Part shown: positions 36,501 through 49,700 of the stretch, piece after piece | Layout: each line of letters opens with the position of its first letter | How positions within the stretch are numbered: position 1 is the first letter of the stretch | Origin: Azorhizobium oxalatiphilum | GTDB taxonomy: Bacteria > Pseudomonadota > Alphaproteobacteria > Rhizobiales > Xanthobacteraceae | Direction of reading: 5' to 3' | Assembly: GCF_014635325.1 (NCBI RefSeq) | Contig: NZ_BMCT01000013.1 | Span: 38,615 to 102,614, forward strand | DNA: 64,000 nucleotides | Made by a program: the position numbers and the translations under genes | The notes under the pieces: generated by a model | The model's database searches: none | Told to the model about the DNA's origin: nothing | What the model saw: only the letters and a program-made list of their open reading frames with translations

Positions 36501-37772
36501 ACGGCGCTGACCCTGAGCGGCACCAACAGCTATACCGGTGGCACCACCCTGAATTCCGGTGCCAGCGCCGTGCTGGCGAACGCCGCGGCGGCGAGCGCCA
36601 ACAGCCTGTTCACCATCAATACGGGCGGGCAGCTCAACCTCAACGCCCTGTCCACCACCATCAACGCGGTCAGTCTTGCCGGCGGCACGCTCACCAACGG
36701 CACGCTGACCGGGGCTGTGACCGCCACCGGCGGTGCGCTGACGAACGTGGGCGGCACGATGACGCTGGGCGTGTCGTCCGGCACCACGGTTCTGACGGAT
36801 GCGGTCTATACGGGCGCCACCACCATCAGCGGCGGCACGCTGACGGCTGCGGGCGTGGACGATCTCAGCGCCACCAGCGCCACCACCATCAATGCGGGCG
36901 GCACGCTCAATCTGGGTGGCTTCGCGCAGACGGTGAACACCGTCGCGCTGAACGGCGGCACGCTCACCAACGGCACGCTGACGGGTGCCGTCACCACCGC
37001 CGGCGGCGCCATCTCCAATCTGTCGGGCACGGCCTCGCTGGCAGTGAACGCGGGCACCACCGTGCTCACCGGCACCAATCTCTATAGCGGCGCCACCAGC
37101 ATCGTCGGCGGCACCTTGCAGGGTGGTGCGGCCAATGCGTTGAGTGCCACCAGCGCCACCACCATCAGCGCGGGCGGCACGCTCAATCTGGGTGGCTTCG
37201 CCCAGACCGTGAATGCGGTGACACTGACCGGCGGCACGCTGACCAACGGCGTGCTCACCGGCGCTGTCAGCTCCACCGGCGGCGCCATCTCCAATCTGTC
37301 GGGCACCGCCTCGCTCTCCGCGAGCGCCGGTACGACGACGCTCACCGGCACCAACGCCTATACGGGCGCCACCAGCATCGTCGGCGGCACCGTTCTGGCG
37401 GGCGCGGCGAATGCGCTGAGCGCATCGAGCGCCACCAGCATCGGCGCCGGGGCGACGCTCAATCTGGGCGGCTTCGCACAGACGGTGAATGCGGTGGCGC
37501 TGAACGGCGGCACGCTGACCAACGGCGCGCTCACCGGCGCCATCGCCTCCACCGGCGGCACCATCTCCGGCCTGTCGGGCACGGCCTCGCTCAATGCGAG
37601 CGCCGGCACCACGACGCTCACCGGTACCAATGCCTATACGGGCGCGACCACGATCATCGGTGCAGTCCTGACGGCCAGCACGGCCAACGCGCTGAGCGCC
37701 TCCAGTGCCACCACCATGGGGCCGGGGCCACGCTGGACCTCAACGGCCTGGCACAGACCGTCAATGCGCTGA
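33549..37772 (+). CDS. Giant autotransporter adhesin, 5' part (ends at a frameshift)
   Basis: This is the N-terminal 1407 codons of a very large surface protein. A Ser-rich N-terminal extension is followed by the basic RRRNR and the hydrophobic FASLTAALLAGTALTTCAV, ending at APALA: an extended signal peptide of about 60 residues. A Gly-rich segment (about residues 75-430) with dozens of G-G-A-G-G or G-G-G-G runs comes next. After it begin ~92-residue passenger repeats with the hallmark GTN-x-YTGAT...GGTL...ALSA...GGTLNLGGFAQTVN. The frame ends in non-repeat residues (MGPGPRWTSTAWHRPS) because one base is missing at about 37,717. Alone it lacks the beta-barrel, so it could not be displayed. 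It very likely belongs with the next entry as one gene. Confidence 0.85.
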   Translation: MSLYSVSAFGLQASASSSASQSVSSGASRRRNRAFASLTAALLAGTALTTCAVIVWPAPALAVCPDGNNASGQTAGTGCGVTGAGGAAGVGLGIGGGGGGVTASGAGSGGGGGGGSSSNGSAGAMNGGAGGAGTLGTFGGGGGGGGNFLLSVTTSQAITTTTVGGLGGNGGAAGTATLATAGGGGGGGGGGAGAVLGGSSQVYSVSAGVTGGAGGAGGLGGASAVGVGGTGGGGGAGAFGVGVSNGTLTILSTGTVTGGAGGLGGGGGTSVTAGAGGAGATGGIGGVGLVSSSSTLTVQGNVTGGAGGGGGTGGTAQAVGLAGGIGGSGGAGAAGLTLTGGSLSLQSAGIVRGGAGGAGGTGGGALTVGGAGGTGGAGGTGVNLGSGTSLTIATGTSVLGGAGGAGGSGGAAIASGLAGSAGAGGAGILANSATITLAGTVTGGLSGAGTRADAITFSGTGNRLELQSGYAITGNVVGAGVTTLALGGSANGSFDVSTVNAVGGQFSGVTAFTKEGTSTWTLTGSSLLTPAWTVSGGTLSVASDASLGALGLALTLNGGTLRTTSSITTTRVITLGASGGTIQADASLTLSGVAGSGSFAKTGTGTLSLLGGISASSTTISGGSVTTLVDSLLGSAGALTVAAGGTLNLGGFSQSVGTLALSGGTLTNGTLTGTVNAAGGAISNIAGTAVLNVNSGSVSISGTNSYTGATSIAGGTLTAGSANALSAGSATTVATGAVLNLGGFTQAVNSLTLNGGTLQNGSLTTALTSNGGTISSLGGSGSVSVAGGLTTTLSGTNSYSGATILSAASTLLASADNVLSTASAISVGAGSTVNLGGHSQNAAAGITVAGGTVRNGTLAGSILANASSASIIDIAGTASLTATAGTTTLGGANSYSGATLVSGAGVVLTASGNSAFSAASALTAQAGATVNLGGFSQTVNALTLNGTSSGVTLTNGTLAGAVTAQGTVGVSNIAGTASLATSGTTALTLSGTNSYTGGTTLNSGASAVLANAAAASANSLFTINTGGQLNLNALSTTINAVSLAGGTLTNGTLTGAVTATGGALTNVGGTMTLGVSSGTTVLTDAVYTGATTISGGTLTAAGVDDLSATSATTINAGGTLNLGGFAQTVNTVALNGGTLTNGTLTGAVTTAGGAISNLSGTASLAVNAGTTVLTGTNLYSGATSIVGGTLQGGAANALSATSATTISAGGTLNLGGFAQTVNAVTLTGGTLTNGVLTGAVSSTGGAISNLSGTASLSASAGTTTLTGTNAYTGATSIVGGTVLAGAANALSASSATSIGAGATLNLGGFAQTVNAVALNGGTLTNGALTGAIASTGGTISGLSGTASLNASAGTTTLTGTNAYTGATTIIGAVLTASTANALSASSATTMGPGPRWTSTAWHRPSMR
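33765..34890 (+). repeat. Gly-rich low-complexity region of the adhesin
   Basis: Codons for Gly and Ala dominate in runs such as GGGGGGG and GAGGAGG, spaced by short hydrophobic or Thr/Val-rich strands about every 45-55 residues (for example LTILSTGTVTGGAGG). The pattern resembles mycobacterial PGRS-type glycine repeats in style and suggests a stalk or flexible beta structure. Confidence 0.8.
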
Positions 37773-40700
37773 CGATCAATGGCGGCACACTCCAGAATGG
37801 CTCGCTCGCCGGTGCCATCTCCGCCAGCGGAGCCGCCATCGCCAACCTCTCCGGCTCGGCCTCGCTTTCGGTGGGGGCCGGCACCACGACTCTCACCGGC
37901 ACCAATGCCTATACGGGGGCCACCAGCATCGTCGGTGGCACGCTGCTGGCTGGGGCGGGGAGCACGCTCAGTGCCGCCAGCGCCACCAGCATCGGCGTCG
38001 GCGGTACGCTCAATCTCGGCGCGACGGCGCAGGCAGTGAACGCCCTGACGCTGGCCGGCGGCACGCTCACCAACGGCACGCTGACGGGGGCTGTGACCGC
38101 CACCGGCGGTGCGCTGACGAACGTGGGCGGCACGATGACACTGGGCGTGTCGTCCGGCATCACGGTGCTGACCGACGCGGTCTATACGGGCGCCACCACC
38201 ATCAGCGGCGGCACGCTGACGGCTGCGGGCGTGGACGATCTCAGCGCCGCCAGCGCCACCACCATCAATGCGGGCGGCACGCTCAATCTGGGTGGCTTCG
38301 CGCAGACGGTGAACGCCATTGCGCTGAACGGCGGCACGCTCACCAACGGTGTGCTGACGGGTGCGATCTCGTCCACCGGCGGCGCCATCTCGGGCCTGTC
38401 GGGAACCGCCACGCTGACGGCGACGGCGGGCACGACCACGCTCACCGGCACCAATGCCTATACGGGTGCGACGACCCTCAGCGGCGGCACGCTGACGGCT
38501 GGTGCGGCCAATGCACTGAGCGCGACCAGCGCCACCACGATCAATGCGGGCGGCACGCTCAATCTGGGCGGTTTCGCGCAGAGCGTGAATGCCATTGCGC
38601 TGAGCGGTGGTACGCTCACCAACGGTGTGCTGACGGGTGCCGTCTCGTCCACCGGCGGCGCCATCTCGGGCCTGTCGGGAACCGCGACGCTGACGGCGAC
38701 GGCGGGAACGACCACGCTCTCGGGCACGAATGCCTATACGGGCGCGACCTCCGTGACCGGCGCGATCCTGACGGCGAGCACCGCCAATGCACTGAGTGCC
38801 GGCAGCGCCACCACCATCAACGCGGGCGGCACGCTCAATCTGGGTGGCTTCGCGCAGAGCGTGAACACCATTGCGCTGAGCGGCGGCACGCTCACCAATG
38901 GCGCGCTGACGGGTGCCATTACGTCCACCGGCGGTGCCATCTCCGGTTTGTCGGGCTCCGCCACGCTGACGGCGACGGCGGGCACGACCACGCTCTCGGG
39001 CACCAATGCCTATACGGGCGCGACCTCCGTGACCGGCGCGATCCTGACGGCGAGCGCCGCCAATGCGCTGAGCGCGGGCAGTGCCACCACGATCAATGCG
39101 GGCGGTACGCTCAATCTGGGCGGTTTCGCCCAGACCGTGAACGCCCTTGCGCTGAGCGGCGGCACGCTCACCAACGGTGCGCTCGCCGGCGCCATCTCGT
39201 CCACCGGCGGTACCGTTTCCGGCCTGTCCGGGACCGCCACGCTGACGGCCTCGGCGGGCACGACCACGCTGATCGGCACCAATGCCTATACGGGCACGAC
39301 CACTCTCAGTGGCGGAACGCTGGTGGCTGGTGCGGCCAATGCGCTGAGTGCATCGAGTGCCACCAGCATCGCGGCCGGGGGCACGCTGGATCTGGGCGGT
39401 TTTGCGCAGGTGGTAAATGCCGTGGCGCTCAACGGCGGCACACTGCAGAATGGCATACTCACCGGTGCCATCACCTCCGCCGGCGGTGCAGTCGTCGGCC
39501 TGTCCGGCACGGCCTCGCTCACCACCACTGCCGGCACGACGGTGCTGAGCGGCACCAACGCCTATACCGGCCTCACGCAAGTGAGCGGCGGCACGCTGAC
39601 GGCAGCGGTCGCCAATGCGCTCAGCGCGGGCAGCGCCACCACCATCAATGCCGGCGGTACGCTCGATCTGGCCGGGCTGGCGCAGACGGTGAATGCCGTC
39701 ACGCTGAATGGCGGCACGCTCACCAACGGCGCGCTGACCGGGGCTGTCACCACACTGGGCGGTGCCGTTTCCAATCTGTCCGGCTCGGCTTCGCTGGCGG
39801 TGAATGCGGGCACCACGGTGCTGACCGGCACCAATCTCTATACCGGCGTCACCAGCATCGCCGGGGGGACGCTCTCGGCCGGCGCCGCGAATGTCCTGAG
39901 CGCGGCATCCTCCACGAGCATCGGTGCTGGCGGCACGCTGGATCTCGGCGGCTTCGCGCAGTCCGTGGCGAACGTGGCGCTCAATGGCGGCACATTGAGC
40001 AACGGCTCGCTGACCGGGGCGATCGCCTCGACCGGTGGCGTTATTGCCAACCTGTCCGGTTCCGCCTCGCTGTCGGTGACGGCGGGGACCACCCTGCTCT
40101 CGGGCACCAACACCTATGCCGGGCTGACCGACATCGCGGGCGGCACAGTTCTGGCCGGCGCGGCCAATGCCTTGAGCGCATCCAGCGCGACCACGGTCGG
40201 TGTCGGCGGCACGCTCAATCTCGGCGGCCTGGCGCAGACGGTGAATGCCCTGACGCTGGCGGGCGGCACGCTCTCCAACGGTTCGCTCACCGGCGCCATC
40301 ACCTCGACGGGCGGCGCCATCGCCGGCCTGTCCGGAACGGCTTCGCTCTCGGCCTCCGCCGGCACCACGACACTCTCCGGCGTGAATTCCTACACCGGTC
40401 TCACCAGCATCGCTGGCGGCACGGTTCTGGCGGGCGCGGCCAACAGCCTCAGCGCGGGCAGCGCGACGTCGATCGGCATCGGCGGCACGCTCAATCTCGG
40501 CGGTTTCGCGCAGACGGTGAATGCCCTGACGCTGGCGGGCGGCACGCTCACCAACGGCTCGCTCGCCGGCGCCATCACCTCGACGGGCGGCGCCATCGCC
40601 GGCCTGTCCGGCACGGCCGGGCTGTCCGTGACCGCAGGCACGACCCTGATCTCGGGTGTGAACGGCTATACGGGCGCCACCGGCATCACCGGCGGCACGC

Positions 40701-43700
40701 TGGCCGCGACCGCCGCCAACGCCCTGAGCGCCGCGAGCACCACCACCCTCAATGTGGGCGGCACGCTCGATCTCGGTGGCTTTGCCCAGACCGTGAACAG
40801 CGTGGTGCTTAACGGTGGCACGCTGACCAATGGCGCGCTGACCGGCGCCATCACCTCGACCGGCGGCACCATTTCCAACCTGACCGGCTCGGCGACCCTC
40901 GGGGTCAGCGCGGGCACCACCGTGATGGCGGGCGTGAACGATCTGCTGGGCGCGACCACGCTGACCGGCGGCACGCTGCAGGTTAGCGGCTCGCTCCAGC
41001 ACAGCAACATCACCGTTGGCTCCGGCGCAACGCTGGACGTGACCGGGGCGGTGGCGAACAACCTCGTCACGGTCAATGCGGGCGGCACGCTCTCCGGCGG
41101 CGGCACTCTGGCCGCCGTGCAGGTGGTGGGTGGCGTGCTGAGCGGCGTCTCCGGCACCACGCTGACCCTCGGCTCGCTGGCGCTGGACGCCGCCTCCTCC
41201 ATCAATGTGGACGTGGGCACGACGCCGGCGAGCGGCGCGTTGTTCAATGTCACCGGCAACCTCACCCTCGACGGCACCCTGAACATCGTGAACGCCGCGC
41301 CGTTCGGTGGCGGCGTCTATCGCCTGTTCGACTATGGCGGCGTGCTGGTGAACGCAGGGCTGGACATCGGCCTCATCCCGGCAGGGATGAACCTCGCCGA
41401 CCTCAGCCTGCAGACGGCGGTCTCCGGACAGATCAATCTCGTCAACACCGACGGCCTGCTGCTGACGTTCTGGAACGGCAGTGCCACGGCCGGTCCCGGC
41501 ACGGGCACGGTCAACGGTGGCAACGGCACCTGGAGTGTGGCGGGCGGCAACTGGACCGACGCCAACGGCACGCTGAACGCGCCCGCCTCCTATCCGGTGT
41601 TCGCGGTGTTCACGGGCACGCCCGGCGTGGTGACGGTGGACGACGGCACCGGCGTTATCACCACCTCCGGCATGCAGTTCGCCGTCAGCGGCTATCAGGT
41701 GGTGGGGGATTCCATCACGCTGGCCGCGCCGCAGACCACCATTCGCGTGGGCGACGGCACGCTGGCGGGCGCGGGCTACAGCGCCACGATCGCCTCCGCG
41801 CTGGTGGGAACCGGCGGTCTGCACAAGACCGATCTCGGCACCCTCATCCTGTCCGGCACCAACACCTATCTGGGCGCCACGGTGGTGGATGCCGGCGTGC
41901 TGCGGGCCGGCCTCGCCAACACCTTCAGCCAGACCAGCCTCACCACCGTGAACACGGGCGGCACGCTGGATCTCGGCGGCACCGCGCAGGCGATCAACAG
42001 CGTCACGCTCAATGGCGGCACGCTCACCAATGGCTCGCTTGCCGGCGCAGTCTCCTCCACGGGCGGTTTCATCTCGGGTCTGTCCGGCACGGCGAGCCTG
42101 TCGGTCGCGGCGGGCACCACCACGCTGACGGGCACCAATGCCTATACCGGCGCCACCAGCGTGCTCGGCGGCACGCTGGCCGCGGGCGCGGCCAACGCCC
42201 TGAGCGCGTCCAGCGCCACCACCGTTTCGGCCGGCGCGACCCTCGATCTCGGCGGCTTCACGCAGGCGGTGAACAGCCTGACGCTGAACGGCGGCACGCT
42301 GACCAACGGCGCGCTCAGCACCGCCGTGACCTCGAACGGCGGCTTTATCTCCAATCTCGGCGGCACGGGATCCGTGTCGGTGGCGGGGGCCCTCACCACC
42401 ACCCTGACCGGCACCAACAGCTACAGCGGCGCCACCTCCATCGGCACCGGCAGCACCCTGCTGGCCGGGGCGGCCAATGCGCTCAGCGCCGCCAGCACCA
42501 TCAGCGTCGGCACCGGCGCCATTCTCAATCTCGGTGGCGCGTCCCAGACGGTGGGCGGGGTGACACTGTCGGGCGGCCTCGTGACCAATGGCACGCTGGC
42601 GGGCACGGTGACGTCCACGGGCGGCGCGCTTGCCGGTGTGGCCGGCACCATGGGGCTGACCAACACCTCGGGCATCACGACGCTCACCGACGCGACCTAC
42701 ACGGGCGCGACAACCATCAACGGCGGCAAGGTGATCGCCGCCGGTGCCAACGACTTCAGCGCGGCCAGCGCTGTGACCGTCAATACGGGCGGCCAGCTCG
42801 ATCTCGCAGGCCTGTCGCAGACGGTGAACAGCGTTACGCTGAATGGTGGCGCGCTCACCAATGGCGCGCTCACCGGGGCGGTGACATCGCTCGGCGGCGC
42901 CGTCGCCCTGATCACCGGTAGCGCCTCGCTGACCGTGAACTCCGGCACCACCACGCTGGCCGTCTCCAATGCCTATACGGGGGCGACCACCATCAATGGC
43001 GGGACGCTCATTGCCAGCGCCGCGAACGCGCTGAGCGCGGCGAGCGCCACCACCATCAATGGCGGCACCCTCGATCTCGGTGGCCTGTCGCAGACGGTGA
43101 ACAGCGTCACCCTGGCGGGCGGCACGCTCGCCAACGGCTCCCTGACCGGCGCCATCACCTCCACCGGCGGCGCCATCGCGACCGTGGGCGGGACCGCCGG
43201 CCTTACCGTTACTTCGGGCACGACGCTGGTGACGGGGGCGACCTATACGGGCGCGACCACCATCAATGGCGGCACGCTCACCGGCGCTGCCACCAACGGC
43301 CTCTCCGCCGCCAGCGCCACCACCATCAACACGGGCGGCACGCTGGATCTGGGCGGGCTGACGCAGACGGTGAATGCGCTGACGCTCAATGGCGGCACGC
43401 TCACCAACGGCGCGCTGGCGGGTGCCATCAGCTCGTTGGGCGGCACCATTTCGGGCGTGTCGGGCACGACCACGCTGGGCGTGAACGCGGGCACCACCGT
43501 GCTGGCCGGCACCAATGCCTTCAGCGGCGCGACGACGCTCACCGGCGGCACGCTGCAGGTGTCGGGGACCTTGCAGAACAGCAACGTCACCATCGGCAGC
43601 GGCGCGGCCCTTCAGGTGTCGGGCACGCTCTCCGGCAACCTCGTGACGGTGAATGCGGGCGGCAGCCTTTCGGGCTCCGGCACGCTGGCGCAGGTGGCGA

Positions 43701-46700
43701 GCGTCGGCGGTACGCTCGCCGGCACCAGTGGCACGACCCTGACCATGGGATCGCTGACGCTGGATGCGGCGTCCAGCGTCAATGTGGACGTGGGCACCAC
43801 GCCTTCCACGGGCGCGCTTTTCAATGTCACCGGCAATATGACGCTGGACGGCACCCTGAACATCGTGAATGCCGCGCCGTTCGGTGGCGGCGTCTATCGC
43901 CTGTTCGATTACGGTGGCGTGCTGACCAATGCCGGGCTCGACATCGGCATTATCCCCTCGGGCATGAACCTCGCCGACCTCAGCGTGCAGACCGGCATTG
44001 CCGGGCAGATCAACCTCGTGAACACCGAGGGTCTGCTGCTGACTTTCTGGAACGGCAGTGCCGTGGCCGGCCCCGGCACGGGCACGATCAACGGCGGCAA
44101 CGGCACATGGAGCCTTGCCGGCGGCAACTGGACTGACGCCAACGGCACCCTCAATGCGGTGCCCACCTATCCGCTGTTCGCGGTGTTCCAGGGCACGGCT
44201 GGTACGGTGACGGTGGATGACAGCGGCGGCCCTGTCACCACCACGGGCATGCAGTTCGCGGTGGACGGCTATCAGGTGGTGGGCGACGCCATCACGCTGG
44301 TGGCGCCGCAGACCACGGTGCGGGTCGGCGACGGCACGCTGGCGGGCGCGGGCTACACCACCACCATCGCCTCGGCGCTGGTGGGCAGCGGCGGCCTGCA
44401 CAAGACCGATCTCGGCACGCTCGTCCTGTCCGGCGCCAACAGCTATCTGGGCGATACGGTGATCGACCAGGGCACGGTCACGGCGGGCGCGTCCAACACC
44501 TTCAGCCAGACGAGCGCCACCACGGTGAATGTGGGCGCGACCCTCAATCTCGGCGGCTTCGCGCAGGCCATCGACAGCGTGACCGTCAATGGCGGCACGC
44601 TCACCAACGGCGCGCTGGCCGGTGCCGTCACGTCCACGGGCGGCGCCATCTCCGACCTGTCGGGGACGGCTTCCGTGACGGTCGGCACGGGCACCACGAC
44701 GCTGAGCGGCAGCAATGCCTATACGGGCGCGACCACGGTCAACGGCCGGCTGACGGCGAGCGCGGCCAATGCGCTGAGCGCCGCGAGCGCCACCACCATC
44801 AATACGGGCGGTACGCTGGATCTGGGCGGGCTGGCCCAGACGGTGAACGCGCTGGCGCTGGCCGGCGGCACGCTTACCAACGGCGTGCTGACGGGGGCGA
44901 TCACCTCCACCGGCGGCATCATTTCCAATCTGTCGGGTACGGCCACGCTGGCAGCGAATGCCGGCACGACGACGCTCTCCGGCACCAATGCCTATACGGG
45001 CGCCACCACCATCAATACGGGTGCGACCGTCACCGCGAGCACGGCCAATGGCCTCTCCGCCGGCAGCGCCACCACCATCAATACGGGCGGCACGCTGAAC
45101 CTCGGCGGGCTGGCGCAGACGGTGAACGCCGTGTCGCTCGCGGGCGGCACGCTCACCAACGGCGTGCTGACGGGCGCCATCACCTCCACGGGCGGCGCCA
45201 TTTCCGACCTGTCGGGCACGGCGACTCTGGTGGCGAATACTGGCACCACCACGCTCTCCGGCACCAATGCCTATAGCGGTTCGACCACCATCAATACGGG
45301 CGCCACGATCACGGCCAGCACGGCCAACGGTCTGAGCGCGGGCAGCGCCACCACCATCAATGCCGGCGGCACGCTGAACCTCGGCGGGCTGGCGCAGGAG
45401 GTGAACGCCGTGTCGCTCGCGGGCGGCACGCTGACCAATGGCGTGCTGACGGGCGCCATCACGTCCACCGGCGGCGCCATTTCCGACCTGTCGGGCACGG
45501 CGACTCTGGTGGCGAATGCGGGCACCACCACGCTCTCCGGCACCAATGCCTATACGGGCGCGACCACCATCAATGGTGGCTTGCTGACGGCCGGCACGGC
45601 CAACGCGCTGAGCGCGGGCAGCGCCACCACCATCAATGCCGGCGGCACGCTCGATCTTGGCGGGCTGGCGCAGACGGTGAATGCCGTCACGCTGAATGGT
45701 GGCACGCTCACCAACGGCGCGCTGACGGGAGCCGTCACGTCGGCGGGCGGTGCGGTCTCCGGCCTGTCGGGCTCGGCGAGCCTGACGGCGAACGCCGGCA
45801 CCACGACGCTCAGCGGCGCCAATGCCTATACGGGCGCGACCGCCATCAATGCCGGTGCCACCATCTCCGCCAGCACGGCCAACGGCCTGAGCGCGGGCAG
45901 CGCCACCACCATCAATACGGGCGGCACGCTGGATCTCGGCGGGCTGGCGCAGACGGTGAACACCGTCTCGCTCGCCGGCGGTACGTTGCAGAACGGCACG
46001 CTCACCGGCGCCATCTCGTCGGCCGGGGGCTCCCTTGCCAGCCTCGGCGGCACCGCGAGCCTGACTGTCACCGCGGGCACCACCACGGCGGTGGGGACCA
46101 CTTATAGTGGTGCCACCACGATCACCGGCGGCACGCTGATCGCCGGCGCCACCAACGGTCTCTCCGCCGCCAGCGCCACCACCATCGCGGCCGGCGGCAC
46201 GCTGGATCTCGGCAGCCTGTCGCAAACCGTGAACAGCATCTCCCTCGCGGGCGGCACGCTGCAGAACGGCACGCTCACCGGCGCCATCTCCTCCACCGGC
46301 GGCACCATCTTCGACATCAGAGGTCCGGCGAGCCTGCAGACGCTGGCCGGCACCACCGTGATGAACGGGGTCAACAGCTTTTCAGGTGCGACCAGCGTGT
46401 CCGGCGGCACGTTGCAGATCAACGGCACCTTCCGCTACAGCGACATTGCCGTGAATGCCGGCGGCGCCCTCGTGGTCGGTGGCACGCTGACCAACAACAC
46501 CGTGACCATCAATGCCGGCGGTACCGTTTCCGGTTCCGGCGCGCTGGCCGAGGTGGTGAGCGTGGGCGGCACCCTGGCGGGCACGCAGGGTACGCCCCTC
46601 ACCATGTACTCGCTGGTGCTGGACGCGGCCTCGAACGTCGATGTGGCGGTAGGCTCGACCCCCTCCAGCGGCGCGATCTTCCACGTGACCGGCAATCTGA

Positions 46701-49700
46701 CGCTGGACGGCAGGCTGAATATCACCAATGCGACGGCGTTCGGCGGTGGTGTCTATCGCATCTTCGACTATGGCGGCGGGCTCACTGACAACGGGCTCGA
46801 CATCGGCCTCATTCCCCCCGGCATGGTGGCGGCGAACCTGTCGGTACAGACCGGCATCTCTGGCCAGATCAACCTCATCAACAGTGACGGCCTCGCGCTG
46901 AGCTTCTGGAACGGTCCCGCACTGGGCGGCATCGGAGGCGGGACGGTGAACGGCGGCTCCGGCATCTGGAGCGTGACCAACGCCAACTGGACCGACGCCA
47001 ACGGCACCTTCAACGCGCCCGCCACCTATCCGGTGTTCGCGGTGTTCCAGGGCACGCCGGGCACGGTGATGGTGGACGACAGCGCCGGTGCCATCACGTC
47101 CTCGGGCATGCAGTTCGCGGTCTCCGGCTATCAGGTCACGGGCGACAGCATCACGCTCACCGATGCCCAGAGCATTTTGCGCGTGGGCGACGGCTCGTCC
47201 GCCAGTTCGGGCTATACCGCCACCATCGCCTCGGCGCTGGTGGGGGCGGGCGGTCTGCACAAGACCGATCTCGGCACTCTCGTGCTGTCCGGCGCCAACA
47301 GCTATGCCGGCGCAACGGTGGTGGATCAGGGCACGCTGGCGGCGGGCGCGACCAACACCTTCAGTGCCACCAGCCTCACCACCGTGAATACGGGGGCGAC
47401 GCTCAATCTCGGTGGCTTCGCGCAGGCCATCAATAGCCTGACGCTCAACGGTGGCACGCTCACCAACGGCGCGCTGGCCGGCGCCATCACCTCCACGGGT
47501 GGTGCCATATCGAGCCTGTCGGGCACGGCGAGCCTCGCGGCGACTTCGGGTTCCAGCACCACCCTTGCCGGCATCAACAGCTATACCGGCGCCACCACCA
47601 TCAACGGCACCCTGATCGGCCTCAACGACAGCGCCTTCAGCTTCGCCAGCCAGACCACGGTGAATACCGGCGGCGTCATGGATCTGGGGGGCTTCGTGCA
47701 GTCCGTGGACCATGTGCTGCTGAACGGCGGCACCATCCAGAACGGCGCGCTGGCGGGGGATGTGAGTTCCACCGGCGGCACGCTGTCCAGCGTCATCGGC
47801 GTGATGTCCCTGTCCGCCACCGGCGGCACCACCACCATCGCCGGCAGCAACGGCTTCAACGGCCCCACCACCGTCACCGGCGGCACGCTGCTGGTGAACG
47901 GTACGCTGTCCAACAGCGCGGTCACGGTGAATGGCGGCGGCGTGCTCTCGGGAGCCGGCAGCATCGGTCAGCAGGTCACGGTGCAGGACGGTACGCTGGT
48001 CGGCGTCCATGGCTCGACCTTGACCGTGGGTGCGCTGGTGCTCAACGCGGCGTCGAACGTGAATGTGGATCTCGGCCCGACCTCCTCGGGTACGGCGCTC
48101 TTTCAAGTCACCAACAATCTGACCCTCGACGGCACGCTGAACATCACCAATACGGGCAGCTTCGGGGCCGGTATCTATCGTCTGTTCAATTACGGCGGTG
48201 TGCTCACCAACAACGGCCTGGAATTCGGCGTGGTGCCGGCGGGCACCGATCTTGCCGCGCTGAGCCTCCAGCTGAATTCCGGCCAGGTGAACCTCGTGAA
48301 CCAGACCGGCGTGGCGCTGCAGTTCTGGAACGGGCCGGCGACGGCGGGACCGGGCACCGGCACCGTGAACGGCGGCTCCGGCGTCTGGAGCGCGGCCAAC
48401 GGCAACTGGACCAACGCCTCCGGCTCCTTCAATGCCGCCATGACCATGCCGGGCTTCGCGGTGTTCTCGGCCTCGCCGGGCATCGTGACGGTGGACAACA
48501 GCGCGGGGGCGGTCAGCGTCACCGGCATGCAGTTTGCCACCGCGGGTTATCTGGTGAACGGCGGCGCGATCACGCTTGCCGATGCGCTGACGCTGGTGCG
48601 TGTGGGTGACGGAACCGCGGCGGGCGGGCTCATGAGCGCGACCATCGCGTCCGCGCTGGTCGGCTCCGGCGGTCTGGAAAAGACCGACCTCGGCCGGCTC
48701 ATCCTGTCGGGTCTCAATACCTATACGGGCGTCACCAATGTGGATGCGGGTGCACTCCAGGCCGGGGCCGACAACGCCCTGAGCCGGACCAGTGCGACCA
48801 CCGTCTTCGCGGGCGGCACGCTGGATCTCGGCGGCTTCACCCAGACCGTGGATTCCGTGACCCTTTCCGGCGGCACGCTGGTGAATGGCAGGCTCAACGG
48901 CGCCATCACCAGCCAGGGCGGCACTTTGAACGGCATCGGCGGCAGCACCACGCTGACGGCGCTCTCAGGCACCACCACGCTCATGGGTGCGAACATCTAT
49001 ACCGGCGCCACCACGATCAATGGCGGCACGGTGCTGGCCGGTGGCGCGGGCGTCTTCAGCCCGGTGAGCACGGTCACGATCAATACCGGCGGCACGCTCG
49101 ATCTGGGCGGCTTTGCCGAAGCCGTCAATGTCGTGACGCTGAACGGCGGCATACTGCAGAACGGCGCGCTGAGCAGCTTCGTCACCTCCACGGGTGGCTC
49201 CGTCGCCACCATGTCCGGCGCCATGAGCCTCACGCAGTCGTCCGGCACGACCACGCTCACGGGCACCAATCAGTATACGGGGGCGACCACCGTGAACGGT
49301 GGCCTGCTGCAGATCAGCGGCGCGCTGTCCAACAGCCCCGTCACGGTGAATGCGGGCGCGGTTCGGGTGGACGGCACCATGAGCGCCAGCGCCATGACCG
49401 TGAATGCCGGCGGCACGCTGTCAGGCACCGGCACGGCCGATGTCGTGACCGTGCAGGGCGGCACGCTGGTGGGCACGGCAGGTTCGGTGCTGAGCATGAA
49501 CGCGCTCACGCTCAATGCCGCCTCCAGCGTGAATGTGGATCTCGGGCCGACGGCTTCGGGCGCGGCCCTGTTCCAGGTGAACGGCGCGCTAACGCTGGAT
49601 GGCACGCTGAATGTCACCAATACCGGCGCCTTCGGCGTGGGCGTCTACCGCCTGTTCAACTATGGCGGCACGCTCACCGACAACGGGCTTGCCATCGGCA

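Noticed and set aside
37634..46225. An uninterrupted 2863-codon frame on the minus strand inside the adhesin region
   Set aside because: It is the mirror of a GC-rich 276-bp repeat with few stop codons on the opposite strand. It has no start context, and its composition (Arg/Gly/Ala-rich, RRHRAG-type) is an antisense artefact.
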